From Acidimicrobiales bacterium (GTDB lineage Bacteria > Actinomycetota > Acidimicrobiia > Acidimicrobiales > UBA8190), in NCBI GenBank assembly GCA_030042575.1, contig JASHZK010000302.1, forward strand, positions 1-5,542: a stretch of DNA of 5,542 nt. The letters run 5' to 3'. Position 1 is the stretch's first letter. Every line of letters starts with the position of its first letter. The notes beneath the pieces were generated by a model, which was not told where the DNA came from, did not search any database, and saw only the letters and a program-made list of their open reading frames with translations. The translations under genes were made by a program, and so were the position numbers. This document shows, in pieces, positions 1 through 5,542 of the stretch.

Positions 1-388
1 GAGCAGCGGCGCCGATGTGGTCGTCGACTGCGTGGGCAGCGCCGAGTCGCTGGCCGAGGCGCTGTCGATGGTGCGACCGCGGGGACGGCTGGTGATGGTG
101 GGCATGCCGGGAACGCTGCGGGTGGACCTGGCCCCGCTGTGGCACCGCGAGGTGGAGCTGGCCGGCGCCTATGCCTATGGGACCGAGAACACCGACAGCG
201 GGCCCCGTCGCACCTTCGACCTCGCCGCCGAGGTGGTGGCCGCCTACCGCCTCGGTCGGCTGGTGTCGGCCTCCTATCCCCTCCAGCGCTTCGAGGAGGC
301 CTTGGCCCACGCCGGCGCCGCCGGGCGGCGCGGCGCGGTGAAGGTCGTCTTCGATCTCCGCGGCCAGGCCCACAGGGGCGCAGCGTGA
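1..388 (+). CDS. Zinc-type alcohol dehydrogenase (MDR family), C-terminal part, 5' end outside the window
   Basis: Reading from base 2, 128 residues are visible up to the TGA at 386-388. The family oxidises or reduces alcohols and aldehydes or ketones with NAD(P) in the cytoplasm. The first visible residues (GADVVVDCVGS) match the Rossmann-fold strand and turn typical of the MDR coenzyme domain. The strand RGRLVMVGMPG follows, then a PLWHREVELAGAYAYGTE segment, and the C-terminus has the usual YPLQRFEEALAHA helix and a closing GAVKVVFD strand. MDR enzymes usually run about 340 to 390 residues, so the N-terminal catalytic domain with any zinc ligands lies upstream and cannot be checked. The substrate is therefore unknown. 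The stop codon overlaps the GTG start of the LarA-like gene by 4 bases (GTGA), which implies co-transcription and probably coupled translation. The family assignment is firm; threonine, sorbitol or generic alcohol dehydrogenase subtypes cannot be separated. Confidence 0.88.
   Translation, partial: SSGADVVVDCVGSAESLAEALSMVRPRGRLVMVGMPGTLRVDLAPLWHREVELAGAYAYGTENTDSGPRRTFDLAAEVVAAYRLGRLVSASYPLQRFEEALAHAGAAGRRGAVKVVFDLRGQAHRGAA
374..378 (+). promoter_or_regulatory. Shine-Dalgarno site for the LarA-like gene
   Basis: AGGGG lies six bases before the GTG at 385, inside the end of the dehydrogenase gene. It is the best ribosome-binding match near the start of the lactate racemase-like frame. It supports the GTG that overlaps the upstream stop over codons further upstream in the same open frame, which run antiparallel to no known domain and simply shadow the dehydrogenase. 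Confidence 0.55.
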
Positions 389-1989
389 GCCCCCGTCCCG
401 GCTTCGTCCTCGAGGTGGACCGCTCGACGCCGCCGACGCTTTTCTGGCACGGCGAGGGATTCCGGCTCGAACGCCTGCCGGTGGGAACGCGCCTGCTCTA
501 CGGGCCCGAGCCCCAGGGGCAGCTGATGGACCCGGTTTCTGCGATCCGCCACGCCCTGCTCCATCCGCTGGGCGACTGTCCGCCCCTGCCCGAGCTGTTG
601 CGTCCCGGGATGCGGCTCACCATCGCCTTCGACGACGTGTCGCTGCCCCTTCCCCCCATGCGCCGCCCCGACAACCGCCAGTTGGTCATCGAACAGGTCC
701 TCGACTTCGCCGCCGAGGCCGGGGTGGACGACGTGATGCTCGTCGCCGCCCTGGCCCTGCACCGGCGCATGACCGACGCCGAGTTGCGCCACGCCCTCGG
801 AGACCGCATCTTCGACGCTTTCGCCCCCCATGGGCTGTTGCGCCAGCACGACGCCGAGGATCCCGACGACCTCGTGCACCTGGGCCTCACCGACCAGGGC
901 GAGGACGTCGAGATCAATCGTCGGGCCGCTCAGTCGGACCTGTTGGTCTACGTGAACATCAATCTGGTGGCCATGGACGGTGGGCACAAGTCGGTGGCCA
1001 CCGGCCTGGCCAGCTACCGCAGCCTTCGTCATCACCACAACGCCCGGACCATGCAACACAGCCGATCGTTCATGGACCAGGAACACTCGGAACTGCATTC
1101 GTCGAACTGGCGTATGGGCCGGCTCATCGCCCGAAGCGGTGTCAAGGTCTTCCAGATCGAGACCACCTTGAACACCGACACCTTCCCCGAGCAGTTCCGC
1201 TTCCTGCAGCGCCGGGAGTGGGAGTGGACGGCACGAGACCGGGCCGCCTTCTTGGCTTCGTCCACGGCATTGGCCCGCACCCCTGCCCGGCTGGCCCGCA
1301 CCATCTTCCACGCCATACGGGCCCCTCAGAAGATGACGTCGGTGCAGGCCGGGGAGGTGGAGGCGGTGCACGCCCAGACCACGGCCACCGTCTATGCCCA
1401 GCAGCTGGTGGCGGTGGAGGGACAGACCGACGTGCTCACCATGGGACTTCCCTACATCTGCCCCTACAACGTGAACTCGATCATGAACCCCGTGCTGGTG
1501 GCCTGCCTGGGACTGGGGTACTTCTTCAACATGTACCGGGGTAGACCACTGGTGCGCCAGGGCGGGGTGGTCATCATGAGCCATCCCACGCCGTGGGACT
1601 TCGACCCGGTCTACCACCCGAGCTACGTCGATTTCTTCGAGCAGGTGCTGTCGGAGACCACCGACCCGGTCGAGGTGGGCAAGTTCGAGGAAGCCTTCGC
1701 CACCGACCCTTGGTACGTGCACCTGTACCGCACCGGCCACGCCTACCACGGTGTGCACCCCTTCTACATGTGGTACTGGTGTGCGCACGCCCTGGCCCAC
1801 CTGGGCGGCGTGATCGTCGTGGGTGGTGATCGCGCCGCCGTGCGCCGCCTCGGCTTCACCCCGGCCAGCACTCTGGCCGACGCCCTGGAGATGGCCCAGG
1901 ACGTGGTCGGGCCCGATCCCACCATCACCCACTTGCACTCGCCGCCTCTGCTCATGGCCGACGTGACAGGCGGAGATGGCCCGGCCTAG
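385..1989 (+). CDS. LarA-like (lactate racemase domain, DUF2088) protein, 534 aa
   Basis: LarA interconverts L- and D-lactate using a nickel-pincer nucleotide, and related proteins act on other 2-hydroxy acids. Matching segments here are RLTIAFDDVSLPLPPMR (residues 77-93; LarA DxTRP region), a helix ending EAGVDDVMLVAALALHRRMT (111-130; LarA GTHRPMT), DGGHKSVATGLASYRSLRHHHN (198-219; LarA GGRKx...PG...NH), GGVVIMSH (393-400) and GFTPASTLADALEMA (490-504). The pincer lysine equivalent is K202 and the nickel-ligand histidine falls in H216-H218. H126 matches LarA H108. The arginine of DxTRP is L87, and the position of LarA H174 appears to be I192. At 534 residues it is longer than Lactobacillus plantarum LarA (424), with extra material mainly before the C-terminus, including a His- and aromatic-rich stretch at 441-472. 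No signal peptide or membrane span is evident. The GTG start is chosen for the GTGA overlap and the AGGGG upstream; the last 14 bases overlap the acyltransferase gene. No larB, larC or larE is in view. Fold family is fairly sure; the reaction is unknown. Confidence 0.82.
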   Translation: MSPRPGFVLEVDRSTPPTLFWHGEGFRLERLPVGTRLLYGPEPQGQLMDPVSAIRHALLHPLGDCPPLPELLRPGMRLTIAFDDVSLPLPPMRRPDNRQLVIEQVLDFAAEAGVDDVMLVAALALHRRMTDAELRHALGDRIFDAFAPHGLLRQHDAEDPDDLVHLGLTDQGEDVEINRRAAQSDLLVYVNINLVAMDGGHKSVATGLASYRSLRHHHNARTMQHSRSFMDQEHSELHSSNWRMGRLIARSGVKVFQIETTLNTDTFPEQFRFLQRREWEWTARDRAAFLASSTALARTPARLARTIFHAIRAPQKMTSVQAGEVEAVHAQTTATVYAQQLVAVEGQTDVLTMGLPYICPYNVNSIMNPVLVACLGLGYFFNMYRGRPLVRQGGVVIMSHPTPWDFDPVYHPSYVDFFEQVLSETTDPVEVGKFEEAFATDPWYVHLYRTGHAYHGVHPFYMWYWCAHALAHLGGVIVVGGDRAAVRRLGFTPASTLADALEMAQDVVGPDPTITHLHSPPLLMADVTGGDGPA

Positions 1990-2905
1990 GGCCCTGTCGG
2001 CGCCCCTGGGGCGGGTCCGGTTCCCGTGGGCGTCGCCCACGTGGCCCACCGGCCTCGAGCGCCCAGCCCCCGGACGAAGAGTGGGGGTGGACTACGACAG
2101 CGCCTGGGCCCGTCGCTATCCCGTGCGCCTGGCCCGGGCCATCGTGATCGACAACCTCACCCGTCCCCTGGCGCACGCCGTGGCCACCCCGGCCGTGGGC
2201 GGTGAGGAGGTCCTCGACCTGGTCGAGCCACCGGTCATCTTCGTGGCCAACCACGCCAGCCACCTGGACACGCCGCTCCTGCTCTCGGTGCTCCCGCTCG
2301 AGTTCCGCCACCGCACGGTGGTGGCCGCTGCCGCCGATCACTTCTTCGACCGTCGCTGGAAGGCGCACGTGTGGGCCGGCGCCCTCAACGCCATCCCCAT
2401 CGAGCGCCACCGGGTCAACCGCCGTTCGGCCGACCTGGCGGCCGAGCTCATCGGCGAGGGATGGAACCTCGTCATCTTCCCCGAGGGCGGCCGCTCCCCC
2501 GACGGCTGGTTCCAGCCCTTCCGGGGTGGCGCCGCCTACCTGGCGGTGCGCAGCGGACGTCCCGTGGTGCCCGTCCACCTGTCCGGCACCTGGCGGCTGC
2601 TGCCCAAGGGAACCCGGGGGCTACGGCGAGGTCGCACCGACGTGCGCTTCGGCCTCCCGCTGTCACCGGACCGGGGCGAGGACGCCCGTCGTTTCGCCAC
2701 CCGCATCGAGGTGACGTTGGCCACCATGGCCGACGAGGCTCGGACCGACTGGTGGTCGGCGCACCGACGGAGCTGGGCCGGGACCACGCCGCCGGCCACG
2801 GGACCGGTCGCCGCGCCGTGGCGGCGGGCCTGGGCGCTCGGCTCGGGCCCCGAGGAAGCCGAAGACTCCGATCCCGGACGCTGGGCCGTCACCGGGCGTT
2901 CGTGA
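1976..2905 (+). CDS. PlsC-like 1-acyl-glycerol-3-phosphate acyltransferase (LPLAT family), up to 309 aa
   Basis: This family moves an acyl chain from acyl-CoA or acyl-ACP to lysophosphatidate or related acceptors at the inner membrane face. All four LPLAT blocks are visible: NHASHLD (92-98, the HX4D catalytic pair H93/D98), AIPIERHR (139-146), FPEGGRS (168-174, acceptor-phosphate binding) and RPVVPVHLSG (195-204). The C-terminal tail has TDWWSAHRR (257-265) and a PWRRAWAL segment (281-288), which I recall from an actinobacterial subgroup also found fused to larger lipid enzymes. No clear transmembrane helix is seen. The start is uncertain. ATG 1976 overlaps the upstream gene by 14 bases and has only AGGCGGAG directly before it. 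GTG 2081 or GTG 2087 would remove about 35 residues rich in Pro and Arg and begin just before DYDSAWARRYP, where family-like sequence starts. It is probably the last gene of the plus-strand operon. The acceptor is unknown; the family is secure. Confidence 0.88.
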   Translation: MARPRALSAPLGRVRFPWASPTWPTGLERPAPGRRVGVDYDSAWARRYPVRLARAIVIDNLTRPLAHAVATPAVGGEEVLDLVEPPVIFVANHASHLDTPLLLSVLPLEFRHRTVVAAAADHFFDRRWKAHVWAGALNAIPIERHRVNRRSADLAAELIGEGWNLVIFPEGGRSPDGWFQPFRGGAAYLAVRSGRPVVPVHLSGTWRLLPKGTRGLRRGRTDVRFGLPLSPDRGEDARRFATRIEVTLATMADEARTDWWSAHRRSWAGTTPPATGPVAAPWRRAWALGSGPEEAEDSDPGRWAVTGRS

Positions 2906-2927
2906 GCTGCCGGGTCCCACGCCCTTT
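2894..2927 (+). terminator. Weak terminator-like hairpin at the convergent junction
   Basis: GGGCGT (2894-2899) is exactly complementary to ACGCCC (2919-2924), and TTT follows. The loop of 19 bases is long and the T run is short, so this is at best a weak intrinsic terminator for the plus-strand genes. The left arm lies in the last codons of the acyltransferase. No better hairpin was found in the 37-base gap (2906-2942) between the two stop codons. Rho-dependent or bidirectional read-through is equally possible. Confidence 0.2.
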
Positions 2928-2942
2928 CGAGACTTCTGCCCC

Positions 2943-5057
2943 TCAGCCGCGGGCCCGGCCCCTCCACCGCCGACGACGGGACCCGATGACGGCAGCCAGT
3001 CGCTCGCCGCGCAAGATTTTTTCCTCGCTGTCGTCGAGGGGAGCGAGGCGCTCGCCCGTGGCTCGAGCCAGCAGCAGGTCGGCGAAGGCCGGATTGCGGG
3101 CCAGCACCGGCCCGTGCAGGTAGGTGCCGAAGACGTTGCCGCTCCAGGCACCCTCGGTGCCGTCGCCGTTTCCCACCCCGCTGCGCACGACGGCCAACGG
3201 GGACGCCGCCGACCCCACCGCGCTGTGCCCCGAGTGGTTCTCGAAGCCGGTGAGCGCTTCGGAACCCGGAGCGAACGGCGCGGAAGCGAGAGGCTCCGCC
3301 ACCAGCTCCCCCACCGCCCGGCGCCCGGCGCCCTTCACCGTCGTCACATCCAGCAGCCCCAAACCGGCTCGCCGCGCCCCGGAGGCGTCGGGGAAGTGCT
3401 CGCCCAGCAGCTGGTAGCCGGCGCACACCCCGAGCACCACGGCACCCAGGGCCACGGCCTGGGCCAGGGGGCCCTGGTGCAACCTCCCCGCTGCCTGCAG
3501 CTCGGGGCCGTCCTCGCCCCCGCCGAGAAGGTAGAGGTCACCCGAAGTCGGCAGTGCTCGCCCGGAGAAGGCCAGCAGGAGCTCCGCCGCCGCCCCCCGC
3601 CAGGCGGCGCGCCCCGCCAGGACGCGGCCGTTGCCGCCGTCGCCGTAGGTGCCGAGCAGGTCGGGGTGCACCACCACCACCCGAAGAGCCGAGACACCGT
3701 CGTGGCTGCGGCACCGTGGCCCCCTGCCTTGCCCAGCGGCGCCGTCGGCCGAGCCCACAACAGCCGCGGGCACGGCCATCGGCGCCGGGAACCGATGGAC
3801 CCGGTGCCCGGCGGCCGCCTCCCGAGCGCGAGCAAGGCCCCGGCGCAGGTCCTGAAAAGCGGTGTAATTGCCGACGTACTCCACCGAGGACGCGCCGGTC
3901 GCCCCCAGGGCCTCGAGCTGGTCGGCCACGGCCACGTGCGCCACCCCGGCGTAGCGCAGACGCACGGCCAGATCGGCGGCCCGCTCGCCGGTGGCCACCA
4001 CCCGCCGGCCCGCCAGACGCTCGAAGTCCACGTCCCACAGCCACGAGGGGTCGTAGCCGTCAGCGACCCGGGCGTTGATCCCGACGACCAGCGGGGCCTG
4101 GCCCCCTTCGAGCAGGTCGAGGAGCTCGGCCCAGCCGGCTGGATTCTTGGCCAGCAGCAACCTGACCCGCGTCGTGCCGTATTGGAAGGTGGCATAGCGA
4201 CCCTCGACGTCCTCCACTGCGGCCATGGCCGGCATGGCCAGGCGCGGGTCCACTCCGAGTGTCTCGGCGGCGGCCAACGCCATCGCCGCGTTGGCCCGGT
4301 TGAATCGCCCGGGAAGGGCCAGGTGCACGACCAGACGGTCGCCGCTCGCCGACACCAGCTCGTCTCCCTGCAGGGTCCACTTCGGCTCGGGCCGCCGGAA
4401 GCCGCACTCACTGGACCACCCCGTCCCCGGATCATCGAAGACGACGGGGCCGTCGCACGCCGGACATCCGACCGCGTCCGCACGCCACACCGAGCCGGCC
4501 CCGACCCACACCACGTGGGCGACTGCTCCCGCCCCCCAGACCACGAGGGGATCGTCGGCGTTGGCCACCACGGTTCCGGCGAAGGACGACAGGGCGCGGC
4601 GAAAGCGCTCGGCCACCATCCGCACCTCGCTCACCCGGTCCAGTTGGTCGCGCGAGAGATTGAGCAGTACCACCACGTCGGGCGCCAAGGCGGCGATGGC
4701 CCGCTCCACATAGCCCTCGTCCACCTCGAGCACGGCAGGGACGTCGGGAAAGGCGGCCAAGGCGGCGGCCAGGCCCCCCGGCAGATTGGAGCCGGTGGCG
4801 TTGGCCGCCACCCGCCCCGGTCCTCCCAGGACGGCTACGAGCATCCGCGACGTGGTGGTCTTGCCGTTGGTCCCGGTGACCAACGCCGCCGTGCGGCCGC
4901 GGCCCAGGCGCTCGAGCAGTCCCGGGTCGAGGACCAGCCCCACCCGACCGCCCACCACCGAACCCGAGCCCAACCCCAGCCGGCGCGACAGCGAGCCCAC
5001 GGCGAGGGTGGACCAGGTGGCCACCCGGGTCAGGCCCGGAGCCGACGGGCGACTCAC
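2943..5057 (-). CDS. murT-gatD: MurT-GatD fusion: lipid II isoglutaminyl synthase in one chain, 704 aa
   Basis: The enzyme converts D-glutamate at position 2 of the lipid II stem peptide to D-isoglutamine, using ATP and glutamine, in the cytoplasm. Residues 1 to about 410 are MurT. They show the P-loop GTNGKTT (62-68), EVDEGYVERA (111-120), NLSRDQLDR (133-141), a zinc-ribbon-like insert (198-220), LPGRFNRANAAMALAAA (248-264) and the DUF1727-type C-terminal domain (about 295-410). That domain includes DGYDPSWLWDVDFERL (333-348), where the aspartate completing the amidase triad in the staphylococcal complex is expected. Residues 411-457 are an Ala/Gly/Pro/Arg-rich linker. Residues 458-704 are GatD, a CobB/CobQ-type glutamine amidotransferase: HPDLLGTYGDGGN (464-476), nucleophile C545 in GVCAGYQLLG, GFENHSGH (604-611) and catalytic H648 in FGTYLHGP. 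Separate MurT is usually about 400-440 residues and GatD about 240-260, so both halves are full length. The GTG start overlaps the upstream acyltransferase stop (GTGA), with no strong Shine-Dalgarno. The function call is strong; the third zinc cysteine is replaced by S215. Confidence 0.93.
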   Translation of the reverse strand: MSRPSAPGLTRVATWSTLAVGSLSRRLGLGSGSVVGGRVGLVLDPGLLERLGRGRTAALVTGTNGKTTTSRMLVAVLGGPGRVAANATGSNLPGGLAAALAAFPDVPAVLEVDEGYVERAIAALAPDVVVLLNLSRDQLDRVSEVRMVAERFRRALSSFAGTVVANADDPLVVWGAGAVAHVVWVGAGSVWRADAVGCPACDGPVVFDDPGTGWSSECGFRRPEPKWTLQGDELVSASGDRLVVHLALPGRFNRANAAMALAAAETLGVDPRLAMPAMAAVEDVEGRYATFQYGTTRVRLLLAKNPAGWAELLDLLEGGQAPLVVGINARVADGYDPSWLWDVDFERLAGRRVVATGERAADLAVRLRYAGVAHVAVADQLEALGATGASSVEYVGNYTAFQDLRRGLARAREAAAGHRVHRFPAPMAVPAAVVGSADGAAGQGRGPRCRSHDGVSALRVVVVHPDLLGTYGDGGNGRVLAGRAAWRGAAAELLLAFSGRALPTSGDLYLLGGGEDGPELQAAGRLHQGPLAQAVALGAVVLGVCAGYQLLGEHFPDASGARRAGLGLLDVTTVKGAGRRAVGELVAEPLASAPFAPGSEALTGFENHSGHSAVGSAASPLAVVRSGVGNGDGTEGAWSGNVFGTYLHGPVLARNPAFADLLLARATGERLAPLDDSEEKILRGERLAAVIGSRRRRWRGRARG

Positions 5058-5542
5058 CCGGGGCGTTGGCCGGGCGGAAAGGTACGGGCCAGCTCTTCCA
5101 CGGTGGGCTCGTGGGGGCGGCGCGCGTCTGCCGGCAGTTGCCGGGTGATGGCCTCCATGACGGCGGCGGTGTCGGCCGCGGCGTCGGTCAGCCCGAGGGT
5201 GACCGCCGGCCCGACCCGCACGCGGACCTTCGGCGGGTGCAGCACCCTGGTCACATCGGGCAGACGCGCCGATCGGGGCCAGATGCGCTCGGTCCCCCAG
5301 ATGCCGACGGGCAGGACAGGGGCTCCGGTCATGGCCGCCAGCCGGGCGGTACCGGTCTTGCCGCGCAGGTGGGGATCGAAGAACTCCCGGCCGCGGGGGA
5401 TGGTCCCCTGAGGCAGGATCACCACCACCTCACCGGCCTCCAGGGCCCGGCGCGCCTCGCGCAGCGGCGCGTCAGAGCGCGATCCGCGATCCACGCTGAT
5501 GCCGCCCAAGGCGCGCGCCAGTTGGCCGATCACCGGGGCGTC
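5054..5542 (-). CDS. PlsC-like acyltransferase, C-terminal 162 residues, N-terminus outside the window
   Basis: The frame is open to the window edge, so the true start and the HX4D catalytic block lie beyond base 5542. Visible blocks are GGISVDR (13-19, matching block II GxIfxDR), LPQGTIPRG (43-51, at the block III FPEGTRS position) and GAPVLPVGIWGTE (73-85, block IV). The segment FFDPHLRGKTGTARLAAMTG (54-73) and IWPRSARLPD (87-96) are, from memory, typical of an actinobacterial PlsC subgroup. Some members of that subgroup are joined to a HAD-IB phosphatase domain at their N-terminus, as in mycobacterial PlsC; that cannot be tested here. The block III glutamate is Q45 in place of the usual Glu. 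The predicted role is acylation of lysophosphatidate or a related acceptor at the membrane. The stop overlaps the MurT-GatD start by 4 bases, so lipid and cell wall genes are probably co-transcribed. Family secure, exact acceptor unknown. Confidence 0.87.
   Translation of the reverse strand, partial: DAPVIGQLARALGGISVDRGSRSDAPLREARRALEAGEVVVILPQGTIPRGREFFDPHLRGKTGTARLAAMTGAPVLPVGIWGTERIWPRSARLPDVTRVLHPPKVRVRVGPAVTLGLTDAAADTAAVMEAITRQLPADARRPHEPTVEELARTFPPGQRPG

Noticed and set aside
139..384. Extension of the LarA-like frame upstream of GTG 385, adding 82 residues.
   Set aside because: The added residues are Arg/Pro/Gly-rich shadow of the dehydrogenase frame, and GTG 385 has both a Shine-Dalgarno match and a GTGA overlap.
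274..2049. A 591-residue open frame on the minus strand opposite the LarA-like gene.
   Set aside because: It is rich in Val, Gly and His without any motif, while the plus strand carries clear LarA-type motifs through the same bases.
2202..2714. A Ser/Arg/Thr-rich open frame within the plus-strand acyltransferase.
   Set aside because: It overlaps the HX4D and FPEG blocks of the real gene in another frame and has no motif of its own.
2906..2942. A possible small RNA or tRNA between the convergent genes.
   Set aside because: Only 37 bases separate the stops; there is no cloverleaf and no promoter-like sequence.
3661..3680. A short CCA-type repeat run.
   Set aside because: It encodes the run of valines in the first strand of the GatD domain and is too short to be a meaningful repeat.
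3687..3827. The idea that MurT-GatD is one chain only because of a sequencing frameshift.
   Set aside because: All three minus-strand frames are open across the joint and both domains lie in the same frame, so an indel is not needed and would not create a local stop.
3114..5411. A 765-residue open frame on the plus strand opposite MurT-GatD and the second acyltransferase.
   Set aside because: Its product is a low-complexity mix of His, Gly, Arg, Pro and Gln with no recognisable domain. It is the expected antisense shadow of GC-rich genes whose third positions avoid A and T.

Overview
The window is very GC-rich, almost wall-to-wall coding, uses GTG starts, and links genes by 4 to 14 base overlaps. 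It carries a MurT/GatD-type lipid II amidation gene and several acyltransferases typical of high-GC Gram-positive bacteria. An actinobacterium is the best guess, possibly from a poorly sampled class such as Acidimicrobiia. This is inferred from composition and gene families, since no marker gene is present.

The layout is two convergent blocks. The plus-strand block (1 to 2905) holds three genes: the C-terminal part of a zinc-type medium-chain (MDR) dehydrogenase cut by the window edge, a 534-residue LarA-like (lactate racemase / DUF2088) protein, and a PlsC-like glycerolipid acyltransferase. Each overlaps the next, so they probably form one transcript whose promoter lies upstream of the window. 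The minus-strand block (5542 down to 2943) holds the C-terminal part of a second PlsC-like acyltransferase and a 704-residue protein joining MurT and GatD in one chain, again with a 4-base GTGA overlap. The blocks meet tail to tail across 37 bases holding at most a weak terminator-like hairpin.

The MurT-GatD protein is predicted to amidate the D-glutamate of the peptidoglycan stem peptide, using glutamine as nitrogen source. The well-studied systems use two separate polypeptides, so the single chain is the most notable feature here. The LarA-like protein is the second point of interest: it keeps the lysine and histidine that hold the nickel-pincer cofactor in LarA but appears to lack other active-site residues. 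Its place between a dehydrogenase and an acyltransferase suggests an undefined hydroxy-acid or lipid-related pathway. No RNA gene, mobile element, CRISPR array or long repeat was seen.
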